Shown: positions 54,847 through 64,000 of the stretch, one piece after another
Layout: every line of letters starts with the position of its first letter
Position numbering within the stretch: position 1 is the stretch's first letter
DNA from: Harringtonia aguacate
Lineage: Eukaryota > Ascomycota > Sordariomycetes > Ophiostomatales > Ophiostomataceae
Reading direction: 5' to 3'
DNA: 64,000 nt
Assembly: GCA_014183095.1 (NCBI GenBank)
Contig: JACCPH010000009.1
Coordinates: 124,001-188,000 of the forward strand
The notes under the pieces: model-generated
What the model was told of the DNA's origin: nothing
Databases searched by the model: none
The model's input: only the letters and a program-made list of their open reading frames with translations
Program-made: the position numbers and the translations under genes

Positions 54847-57108
54847 GGCGGAAGCGGAAAATGGTCTTAGTTGTCGGATCTGATAAGATAAAGCCGATGG
54901 GGGCGGGCAGGTCTTGTTGGCTGGCAACTGGGCAGGCGTCAAAGGGGAAGGATGCAGTGTCGGTTTCGTGCTTTGTGAAGCTCTGGAGGCTCTGGGGCCA
55001 GACGAAGTCAATAGGAATCTGGCTGGTTTTAATAGTAGAGCGCGTCGACCAGCAGCGGTGGGGACCTTAGGTCGGCCTTGTGCTGGTCGTCCATTTTGGC
55101 CAAGATAGCTACAACGGACACAGGTACTTCGGAGAACAGCCGACCCGGAAGCACCCACAGCCGGTCCGGCAGAGGCAGCACAGGACAGGTTAACTAAGCC
55201 GATACCGGCCGGTAGGACAGCCGCCGGGGGAGACATCATGACGTGTTGGAGTTGCCGATAGGGCCTAGATTGCTACTTCCGCTGTTGCTCTCCATCTACT
55301 ACAGACACCTGTATATATATGCCATAGGCGGACGTACCGCTCGCAAAGGTACCTGCTGGCAGGCAGTATTTCCCGCGGAGCTGGCTTGGTCCGGCGAACT
55401 CGCAGACGTGATGTTTTCTCCGAGCTGTTCCCTCGTTGGGACAGAGCTTCCCAAAGGGCCAGTAAACGGCTTTACCACGTCCGAGGGGCGACACGCTAAG
55501 GAGTTATGCTATCAGTGATAGCATGTTAATGCCGAGCGATGTGGGATTTTTCACAGAGTATGAGAGGCAGAAAGACGAGACCGGTGTAAAGCGGTGAAGA
55601 TCTGATAAGAAGCTGTCGGAGATGTCCTCTCGAATGAGCAGCGTGGAGCACGTCGTCTTCTCCGTGCCGTGTTTCCATTACGAAACAGGCAACCCGCCGA
55701 CTCTCGAGCAAAGACTGGTGGCATTCTCGTTTCTCGTACCTCCAAGGCGGCCGTCTGACAAAAATCCACCTTCTTTGCGCTTGTGGTTGCTTGGTTCCCG
55801 CGAGGTCAGATCTGGGGGACGGAGCCGCTGCTGCTTTATCAGATCTACATGCATGACGAGGGGAAGAGTACGAGTAATAAGTAATGAGGACAGAGCTCCT
55901 TGCGCTATTTGTCGTCAGCGATACAGTCCAATGACGGTTGGCAACTCGTTCCTGTAGGAGTAGCCGAGAACCGCAGTGCAAGATAAGATACCAGGTCTTG
56001 CCAAGTCCGAGGCTTCGGACATATTTTCCTTCATGCTCCATTAAAAACTGCCTTTTCGGGTATATGAGCACACCTACGAGAACGTCCTTCTGTTGTCCTT
56101 GCTGCACGTGCCGGCCCTGTAGTAATGAATTGCCAGAGAAACTGCTTGACCCCACCTACATCCAGCTGCTAGCAGGCATACTGCTGCCGTCGCGGGACAG
56201 ACAGCCAACGTGTGTCGTTGGTCAGCCTCGTCACCAAAGATCCGTACCCCCCTACAAATGCGTGCGCATAACAGACAGTGGTTTCAATCAGAGTTTCTAT
56301 GAAGAAAAGCAACATAAAGAACACCTAGGATGTATGAGCCATGTGGGACCGGGTGCCTGAAAACGGAGTGCGGGCACAGCCTAGAGCTGGGGTCGGTTGA
56401 TCTGTTGAAACCGCAGTGCGGCTTCGGTTCTGTTCAGCATGACAGGAGCTGGCCTCACAATAGGGTTTTGTGACGCTGGTGGCTGAGCAACAAAGATGTG
56501 GCAAACTGGATAGAGGGTTACGAGGCGCTCCGCACGCTTGCTAGGCAGCATAATTCGGCACCTGAACTCGCCACTAGCACCAGCCTTTGCCGTTTCCGCC
56601 TGCACAACACACTTTGCTCACGCGCTGTGGGCAAGTAGCAGCCCCGTGTCAATCCACCTATGTGCTATATTTATCCCACCTGGCGGTATGTGAGATATGT
56701 ATCTTGCTCGTATGTGCCTCAGATCTGCCCGTTAGCGATGACCTGCTATAACAGCCCGTTACGAAAACGCTCAGTGGAGACTGGTCCTGCGCCGCTCCTG
56801 CTCTACTTCTGTGTGTTCTCCTGCACCGCCACAACCACCACGCCTTGTCTTGGGACCTCTTTCTCTTGCCATAGGTCTGGACCTGCACACCAACTGACCA
56901 ATCAGAATGCACTGGCTGATTCCAAGTCAATATCAAGTAGAATGCCCGCGTGCATGCCCAACAGCAAATCGGCAGTGATTCACAAAGCTATCCGACTGCC
57001 GTTTCTGTGACCAGCGCCCTTCAGATCTTACATGGTAGTCACCACATTTCTGCGATATGGACATGTAGGTAAAGCCAAACAGGCCGACTCGTGATTTCGC
57101 TAACCAGT
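54847..57108. other. Divergent gene-poor region
   Basis: A 2.26-kb stretch between the oxidoreductase (-) and the kinase-fold gene (+). The frame of the oxidoreductase is open upstream to 55239, giving a possible 131-residue extension that looks like leader. A 209-residue minus frame (55526-56155) opposite a 111-residue plus frame (55622-55957) has no recognised motif. A short inverted repeat, gctatcagtgatagc, lies at 55507-55521. Confidence 0.45.
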
Positions 57109-58140
57109 ATGCCACCCAGGTCTGGCACGACCCCTGTGCCATACCAGCCTGGAGAGTCCCTCCAGCTGCGCGTGCTTAGGAGCTGCTGCGATCCGCCCTT
57201 GCCCCCATCAGTTACGGCTGCTATTGTGAAAATGCTCGCCATGACCATGTCCTCCGTAATGGACGTCGAGATCAATACCCAATCTGGCTCCACTATGCGC
57301 GCAGTCCTTAAACTCTATGACCGTCGGTTCGGTGCCGATCTTCGGATAATAGGGGGCAAGCACGCGCCTCACACAGCAGCAGATGAAGCAATATTCCAAT
57401 CATTCGTGCGGCAGAGAAAGGCGTGTCCTTTCCTCCACGAGCTAGAGGAGGAAAAGAAGACCGCACTCATCGCCCCGTCAGCCTCTCACCTCTATGACGG
57501 TACCCCAGATGGTACTGCAAAATACGAGGCAGCTCTGTGGCAAGAGTGCAATGACCTCTTTGACTGCGAGACTGAGGCATACGCGCGGCTGCGAGACCTC
57601 CAAGGGAAGTCGATACCGCGCATGTTTGCGCATGTACGCCTCGGACTACTTCCAGACCTGCCACAGCCCGACTTGGCACGCTACCTAGAGGTCAAGGGCG
57701 TGCTTCTAGAACCAGTCTCTGGATACTGCCTGTGGGATCTGCCCACCTCACCACTCGCCCCTACAGACCCAAGAATGTGGCATGCTATAGTGCAGTCTGC
57801 CGTTGATGCGGCGCATGATATTAACAAGCGCGGCGTGATTATGGAGGATTGTGGGCCGCGCAATGTGGTGGTGGACAAGAACTCGCAGGCGCCCTTTATC
57901 ATTGACCTCGCACAGTGCCTCTTTAAAGACACTTTGATTGAATTATGGGAGACAGCTAGAGAGGAGGATGAGGAGGACGAAGAGGGCAAAGACTGGGATC
58001 CGGATGCAGAGTACTGGGAACGTGTGATACGCGATGATAATCCTGGAGCGATGGGAGCTGTGATGGCGACGGTACTGCGACTGGAGAAAGGCGGTATGGT
58101 ACTGGATATCAAGTACCCAGATCGAGGAACTGCGGAGTAG
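57109..58140 (+). CDS. Fungal kinase-fold protein (degenerate eukaryotic-type kinase)
   Basis: Single-exon CDS of 343 aa. Start ATG at 57109 (MPPRSGTTPVPYQPGESLQL). The N-lobe Lys motif is MRAVLKLYDRRFGADLR near residues 65-82, typical of a fungal kinase-like family. The catalytic loop is RGVIMEDCGPRNVVVD near residues 243-258; the Asp (HRD equivalent) and Asn are kept while His and Arg are lost. The metal-binding DFG equivalent is FIIDLAQC. A Glu/Asp-rich segment (EEDEEDEEGKDWDPD) precedes the C-terminus. The glycine-rich loop is not evident. It could be an active small-molecule or protein kinase, or a pseudokinase. Codon use is less G/C-ending than in neighbouring housekeeping genes and it lies in a gene-poor area, so it is probably accessory. 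Confidence 0.75.
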   Translation: MPPRSGTTPVPYQPGESLQLRVLRSCCDPPLPPSVTAAIVKMLAMTMSSVMDVEINTQSGSTMRAVLKLYDRRFGADLRIIGGKHAPHTAADEAIFQSFVRQRKACPFLHELEEEKKTALIAPSASHLYDGTPDGTAKYEAALWQECNDLFDCETEAYARLRDLQGKSIPRMFAHVRLGLLPDLPQPDLARYLEVKGVLLEPVSGYCLWDLPTSPLAPTDPRMWHAIVQSAVDAAHDINKRGVIMEDCGPRNVVVDKNSQAPFIIDLAQCLFKDTLIELWETAREEDEEDEEGKDWDPDAEYWERVIRDDNPGAMGAVMATVLRLEKGGMVLDIKYPDRGTAE

Positions 58141-59591
58141 TTACATGGTGCCGCTATACTTTTAGGGCTGCACCAGCGAGTGCCGCACCTGTTCACAGCC
58201 CCCAAAGCAACGGGCTGATTCGGATAACAGCCCTGAAACGCCACAGCCCCAGCGGGCAGCTGAGGGCTGCCTAATATTACTTGTCTGCGAACTTCGCTTT
58301 CATTGCCATCCATCGGACACTAGAATAAACGTAGCTCCTCATCTCCGCGTGACCATCCAAGCGGGAAAGTAGATAAAGAAAGCGAATTAGAATGGCTCCG
58401 TTTTGAAGCCAAGGCCCATATTATTGAGGTCACCCATGTGCCGTTTGTGCCGCGTTAGATGTGGCATTCCCTCGCTCCACGTACGACAAGTGCGGCGACG
58501 TCATTGCTAGGCTCAGACGGGGGGGGCTGCTGCGCCTTCGCCAACTCCCCTTACCTGAAACGCGAACGCAGTTTTTCTCTGCTGGGGCTCGCGCCCCACT
58601 TGCGCATCGTTCCTGCCTACATAGCGTTGCAACGGCAGCAGCTTTGGCTCTGTGTCCGCGTATCGGTTGCTACGGCGCATTTGTATTGTAAGATACCAAT
58701 AGATGCTCTCGTAAACCGAGCTCGTACATAGCGCCAGGTCCAATGGCCTGGGTCGCGTCTCTGTGGAAAAAAAAAACACGAAAACCCGCCTGTATTCAGC
58801 CTGTCGGGGTTATCTCTATTTGTATTGCAGAAGCAAGGCGCATCGTAACACGTCGTAATGCTCGTACAATTTACTCGTTAGCCACCCACAACAAGGCTGC
58901 CTCCATCACTCTCAGCCAGCGGGTTTCCTTTTTACCTCCCGCTGCCCCTTTCATCCTCCGCAATTTTCGCCTTACTGCCAATCCCCTGTCCTCGTTCCCC
59001 TTTCTCGACAAGCGTGAAACGCCACCCTCGTCTCTGTCGCCGAACCAACTTCTTTTCACCTAATTTGCCAAGACCAGAACGGTCGCTCGACGTCCACGCA
59101 TAACCGTTTCCCCCTTCTCCCTCTCTCCTCAAGCACTTTCCAAACTCGAAACACAACCTGCAGACGGAAGACGAGACGGAAGCGGATCTGCATCGATCAG
59201 AAAGACAAAGCTACCCCCTCCTACTCCCCCCAAAACGCCCAGACGCAGAAAATAGGGGGGCCGCAAAAAAGCCACCAGGTCAAACATTCCAGCTGTTGGC
59301 GGGCGCCTCAACTGCAACCAGCATTACGAGTACGAGGGCGAGTCCTCTACCGTTGCACGGAACCAGAACCACAAACAACCTCAACGCGCACAGAGGCAGA
59401 CATCCATCCCCTCTTATCTCGTTGTCGACGGCTGCTTGCTTGCTTTCTTTTCTCCTTTTCTCCACAACACCTGCCGGCTCCCTCTAATCACCCGCATTGT
59501 GACCGCAGGTCGAAAGTCTAATCCTCAACGCCCCCTTCCCCTTCCCAGGTTTTCGACTCCTTGTCCTTGCACCCCTTGTCTGTCGTGAACC
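58141..59591. other. Upstream region and CT-rich leader of chitin synthase gene
   Basis: A 1.45-kb stretch. From about 58910 to 59590 the + strand is CT-rich and nearly free of ATG, fitting a long 5' leader for the class III chitin synthase. No supported gene. Confidence 0.55.
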
Positions 59592-62500
59592 ATGGCGTAC
59601 AATCGAATAGGTAAGATACATCCATCCTCCTTATTATCCCTTCCTCTCGCCAGACCGCGCTCGCACGTCGCTCCTTTTGTTTCTGTTTTCTGCTTGCTTT
59701 CCCTTCTTGTAACCCGCCGACCACTCCCCGCAAACCAACCGCAACTCAGCTGCGAGCAGCTATATCCTGCGCCGGACAGTTAATATTGCTGTCCGTTGGA
59801 CAACGAGAGAGAACCACGTGTGAACATCCTCTTGGTGCTGGCTGCCTCTTGTCGGTGTTGGCTTTATTTACCGCTTGACGCGACTGCTTGATACTTGGAC
59901 CTTGACCTCGGGCCTTCTTTTTTTTGTTTCCCTCATTTCTCACATTTCGCTCCCTTCCAGACAACAACTACTACGACCAGATGGACCCTCGAGCCCATCG
60001 GACGCCCTCACCGGGCAACCCTCTTCGACATGGGTACCAGCTCGACGACAGCCCGCACAACCAGATGCCCATGTCCCAGATTCCGATGACCCAGACGCCT
60101 GCGCCGATGGGCCAGAACCTCGACGTACACAACATGCAGCAGATGGGTCGCTACAGCCCGGGCGATTCGCTGCAGATGCAGATGGCTGTGAGTAACCTGC
60201 CCTCCCTCCGTGCAAGCCCCAAATAGAGCATGCCATGGGCTTCCCATGCTGACAACATCAAAGCACTCGGTAGACAACCTCGGCGGCTCGTACGACCCAC
60301 GGCCACACGGCGGCGACTACGGCATCAACCCCGAGCAGCATCATGATGCATACTACAACCAGCCCTATGAACCGGCGCAGCAGGATGGCCAGGGCTACGA
60401 CCAGTATGACACCGACGGTCGGCCTCTTCTCCACCAGACAGAGTCGTACGGGGCCCCTCCCAGCGCAGCAGGAGGCTATCAGGACGAACCCCTCGACCAG
60501 CAGATGCAGCAGCAGCAGATGCGACAGCAGTCGGTACCGGGTCCTGGCATCAAGCGCTGGAAAACTGTCAAACAGGTGCTCCTGTACCGCGGCAACCTGG
60601 TCCTCGACTGCCCCGTTCCTCCGAGACTCCTCAACCAGGTTCCCCACGGCGAGCGCGACGAGTTCACGCACATGCGCTACACCGCCGCCACATGCGACCC
60701 CTCCAACTTCTACGAGGAGAACTTTACGCTTCGCCAAAAGCTGTTCAGCAAACCGCGCCACACCGAGCTGTTCGTCGTCGTCACCATGTACAACGAGGAC
60801 GAGATCCTGTTCGCCCGCACCATGGTTGGCGTTCTGAAGAACGTTGAGTACATGTGCAAGCGCAACGAGAGCAAGACCTGGGGCAAAGACGCCTGGAAAA
60901 AGATTGTCGTCTGCGTTGTCAGCGACGGTCGTTCCAAGATCAATCCGCGCACCCGCGCTCTTCTCGCCGGTATGGGCGTCTACCAGGAGGGTATCGCCAA
61001 GCAACAAGTGAACGACAAGGACGTGACGGCGCATATCTACGAGTACACCTCGCAGATTGGTCTGAAGCTGCGGAACGGCGTTGTGGAGCTGGTCCCCAAG
61101 CAGCAGCCTGTCCAGATGCTCTTCTGCCTGAAGGAGAAGAACCAGAAGAAGATCAACTCCCACCGCTGGTTTTTCCAGGCCTTTGGTCGCGTCCTGGACC
61201 CCAACATCTGCGTGTTGATTGATGCCGGCACACGCCCCGGAAACAACTCCATCTACCACCTCTGGAAGGCTTTTGACCTGGAACCCATGTGCGCCGGCGC
61301 CTGCGGTGAGATCAAGGCTATGCTGGGTCCAGGCGGCAAGAACCTGGTCAACCCTCTGGTGGCTGCCCAGAACTTCGAGTACAAGATGAGCAACATCCTT
61401 GATAAGCCGCTCGAGTCTGCCTTTGGCTTCATTTCCGTGCTGCCTGGTGCCTTCTCCGCCTACCGCTACGTGGCGTTGCAAAACGACAAGAACGGCCAAG
61501 GTCCGCTGGAGAAGTACTTTGCCGGCGAAAAGCTGCATGGCGGCGATGCTGGCATCTTCACGGCCAACATGTACCTGGCCGAGGACCGCATTTTGTGTTT
61601 TGAGCTCGTCACCAAGCGCAACTGCCACTGGATCCTTCAATACGTCAAGTCTGCCACCGGCGAGACTGACGTGCCCGACAGCCTTTCCGAGCTGATCCTG
61701 CAGCGGCGTCGTTGGCTGAACGGTTCCTTCTTCGCCGCCATCTACGCCATTGCGCACTTCTTCCAGTTCTTCCGCTCCGACCACTCCTTCATGCGCAAGT
61801 TTATGTTCTTCATAGAGTTTGGCTTCAACACCATCAACATGATCTTTGCCTGGTTCGCCATCGGCAACTTCTTCCTCGTCTTCAAGATCCTCACATCCAG
61901 CTTGTCCGACAGCAGCTTGCTCGGCACCGTGGGCAAGATCCTAGGTGTTGTGTTCGAGTGGCTCTACGGCGCTTCGCTGATCATCTGCTTTACCCTGTCC
62001 ATGGGCAACCGTCCTGCCGGCTCTGGCCCTTACTACCTGGCAATGTCCATCTTCTGGGCCATCATCTATGTGTATGTGCCTGACAATTTCTTCCCCCATC
62101 CAAATCCTTGAACTGAAATCAGCACGTGCTAACGCAAAGCCTCCTTTAGCTACCTTATGTTCGCTGCCGTTTTCATTTCGGTCAAGGCAATTCAGTCGGA
62201 CATCAGTGACGGGTTCACCGTGTCTGAGCTCTTCACAAACACGGTGTTTGTCACGCTGATTCTGTCAGTCATGTCGACGTACGGTCTCTGGCTGGTTGCG
62301 TCGCTGCTGATGTTTGACCCGTGGCACATGTTCACCTCTCTGGTACAATACCTGCTCTTGACGCCGACCTTTACCAACATTCTGAACGTGTACGCCTTTT
62401 GCAACACGCACGATATCTCCTGGGGTACCAAGGGTGACGACAAGGCCGAAAAGCTGCCTTCCGTCAGCACCAAGGACGGCCAGGGCAAAACAGACCTGCC

Positions 62501-62876
62501 CGATGAGGGCGACTTGAACGCACAGTACGAGCGGGAGCTGCAAGTTTTCGGTCGCAAGGAGGTCAAGGTAAAGTCGGCGCCAACGGCGGCTCAGCTCGAC
62601 GAGAAACAGCAGGACTACTACCGCGGTGTGCGCACCGTTGTCGTGGTTGTCTGGATCGTCACAAATTTTGCACTGGCGGCGCTCGTATTGAACACGGCGG
62701 GTCTGGAGAAGATTATCAGCTCCTCCAGCTCCGACGACGACTCTTCAGATTCGTCCACGTCGACACAAGCTACCATCTACATGGCCGTCATCCTCTACTG
62801 TGTGGCCGGCCTGTCTGCCTTCAAGTTCATTGGCGCAGTCTGGTTTTTGATCGTGCGCATGTTCCGCGGCGTGTAA
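59592..62876 (+). CDS. Class III chitin synthase
   Basis: Four exons: 59592-59610, 59961-60187, 60264-62071 and 62150-62876, 926 aa. Exon 1 is 19 nt (MAYNRI); intron 1 is 350 nt, unusual here; the others are 76 and 78 nt. Residues 1-160 are disordered and Gln/Pro/Tyr-rich. The GT2 chitin synthase region follows: RRGNLVLDCP-type entry as YRGNLVLDCPVPPRLLNQVP, ELFVVVTMYNEDEILFARTM (UDP-GlcNAc site), DAGTRPGNNSIYHLWKAFD, GAFSAYRYVAL, AEDRILCFELV and the catalytic LQRRRWLNGSFFA near residues 559-571. At least five membrane segments follow, from FMFFIEFGFNTINMIFAWFA to the last FKFIGAVWFLIVRMF. The enzyme polymerises GlcNAc to chitin at the plasma membrane; class III enzymes (Neurospora chs-1, Aspergillus chsB) support hyphal tip growth. 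The class call rests on overall sequence resemblance. Confidence 0.96.
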
Positions 62877-64000
62877 AAGAAAGAGCATTTGCGTTGATGT
62901 CTATTTTTTTTTTCTATTTTTTTTTTCTTCTTCGCCTCGCTTTATTTGGTTTCTCTCTTGTTCTTTTTTTTTTTTTTTGTTCCAACCACTTTTTGTCATG
63001 TCCAAGTAATACCCACAATGCATGGATGAGTCTAGATGACTCCCGGCTTCCTTTGTTTATTTATTTATGCCTTCTTATGGTGGTGATACTTGAGTCTGAT
63101 TCTCGTTCTTGGCCGTGTACGCGTAATGGTCTACGGTGATGCGCGTCCTGGGAATTGTCCCCTGGCTGGGACAGCATCGTGCAGAGGCCGGTGAAAGGCG
63201 TGTGGAGGCGATGCATCTTTCCATAACGATTTCATGAAGCAGCTTTGAAAGACGCAGCATGTGGGTGAACGTGATAGTCCAAGGCTCTAATACGAGGTTG
63301 GCAGATGTGGACAATATCAATTGAACGCCCCTTTGGTTTCATAGCCGTTCGAGCTTGTTTGCTATGTCGTAAAAGAGGTCCGCATCACATGTCAGGAGAC
63401 CCCCCAAAAAGAATCAACAACCTGGTTCTCCGCCAGGCCTGGCCAAATCCACGAAAGACTCGACTGGTAGCTTATTATTGCAGCAGTCTTACTGCATAGA
63501 CCTCGCCAGCGGAGGTCATCTACGCGTATTCCGATCTCAGAAGCTCAGTGCGTGTGGACACTAAATTGGCCCCTGATTCCCCGTTAGGTTGCCCTGCAGG
63601 TTGGAGACGATCAGCCTAACTCAACAGAGTAGCGAGCTATTAAGGGCGAGTACTTTCGCCACTACACAGATTGCACGCGTTCCAGTGTACTCGTATAAAT
63701 ACGGGGGGGGGGGAAGGGTCTCTAGCCACAAGCGCTGTCCACCCCCGGTCATTCTTGACGTTGAGCCGAGCGACGGGCAGCTCTCAGAAGGAGCCTTCCT
63801 ATTTTTGTTTTGTGCCTAGCCTAATAATTGTTTTTCCCTCTCACCATTCATTTCGATCCCATCACCACAGCTCGACATTCCAACAATCCTCACACCACAA
63901 CAACCCGTCGCATCTCGCGACGTCCGCCCTGCGACTGAGTAAACGCGAACAACGCCTTGTGCCAGGCTACTTTGGGCAGAAGCACAGCATCGCGATGGGG
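62877..64000. other. 3' flank of chitin synthase and promoter of possible next gene
   Basis: T-rich sequence (62900-62990) follows the chitin synthase stop. At 63694-63701 TATAAATA precedes a CA/CT-rich leader-like stretch (63840-63990) and an ATG at 63995. This looks like the promoter and leader of a + strand gene cut by the window end, but no coding sequence is visible. Confidence 0.4.
63694..63701 (+). promoter_or_regulatory. TATA-box-like element near right edge
   Basis: TATAAATA followed about 150 nt later by a CAA/CT-rich leader and then an ATG at 63995. The arrangement is typical of a fungal promoter, but the gene itself lies outside the window. Confidence 0.35.

Noticed and set aside
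55526..56155. 209-residue minus-strand frame and opposing 111-residue plus-strand frame
   Set aside because: Neither shows motifs or a convincing exon structure. They could be fragments of an unrecognised gene, but I cannot support it.
60258..61784. 508-codon minus-strand frame opposite the chitin synthase
   Set aside because: It is complementary to the catalytic domain of the + strand enzyme and has no independent features.
1..64000. tRNA, rRNA, transposon or biosynthetic cluster
   Set aside because: I scanned by eye for tRNA B-box/T-arm patterns, long terminal or inverted repeats, transposase or reverse-transcriptase motifs, and PKS/NRPS signatures, and found none. A tRNAscan or RepeatMasker run would be needed to be certain.

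Overview
This is a nuclear contig from a filamentous ascomycete. The gene set points to the Sordariomycetes: a class III chitin synthase, an NBR1-type receptor with four ZZ fingers, a GRGGAGN-repeat (DUF3602/PAR32-like) protein and a very large disordered Pezizomycotina protein. Introns are short (54-116 nt, one of 350 nt), with GT..AG ends and CTAAC/CTGAC branch sites. Coding sequence is GC-rich with G/C-ending codons, and many leaders are pyrimidine-rich. I do not name a genus. I see no tRNA, rRNA, transposon, CRISPR array or operon.

Layout, left to right (CDS spans): NOP13-like nucleolar RNA-binding protein (+, 1472-2929); NBR1-like autophagy receptor (-, 3409-6611); gene-poor 6.6-9.8 kb with a probable decayed kinase gene (-, about 8.6-8.95 kb); RAD52 (+, 9820-11665); ACO2-type aconitase (-, 12158-14654); unknown Ser-rich protein with a Cys/His module (-, 16206-18062); SCY1/CEX1 pseudokinase (+, 19924-22815); LST8 (-, 23604-24871); small Cys-rich protein recovered by splicing (-, 25821-26484); gene-poor 26.5-29.4 kb; tail-anchored FHA protein (-, 29411-31745); IFRD-family protein (+, 33697-35343); 2041-residue disordered protein (+, 37897-44144); gene-poor 44.1-47.1 kb; GRGGAGN-repeat protein (+, 47083-47583); ARP1 (-, 48671-49965); 93-residue probable mitochondrial protein (-, 51373-51719); AIF/FSP1-like oxidoreductase (-, 53337-54846); kinase-fold protein (+, 57109-58140); class III chitin synthase (+, 59592-62876); and a possible next gene entering at the right edge.

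These are mostly unlinked housekeeping functions: ribosome biogenesis, recombination, mitochondrial metabolism, tRNA or Golgi trafficking, TOR signalling, the dynein-dynactin motor, autophagy and cell wall synthesis. There is no biosynthetic cluster or defence island. The accessory character lies in the gene-poor stretches at 6.6-9.8, 26.5-29.4, 44-47 and 51.7-57 kb, which hold the intact kinase-fold gene and the decayed one. The less described items are the Cys-rich protein, the disordered 2041-residue protein, the 618-residue Cys/His protein and the 93-residue mitochondrial protein. All exon structures were read by eye from splice signals and reading-frame continuity, without transcript evidence.
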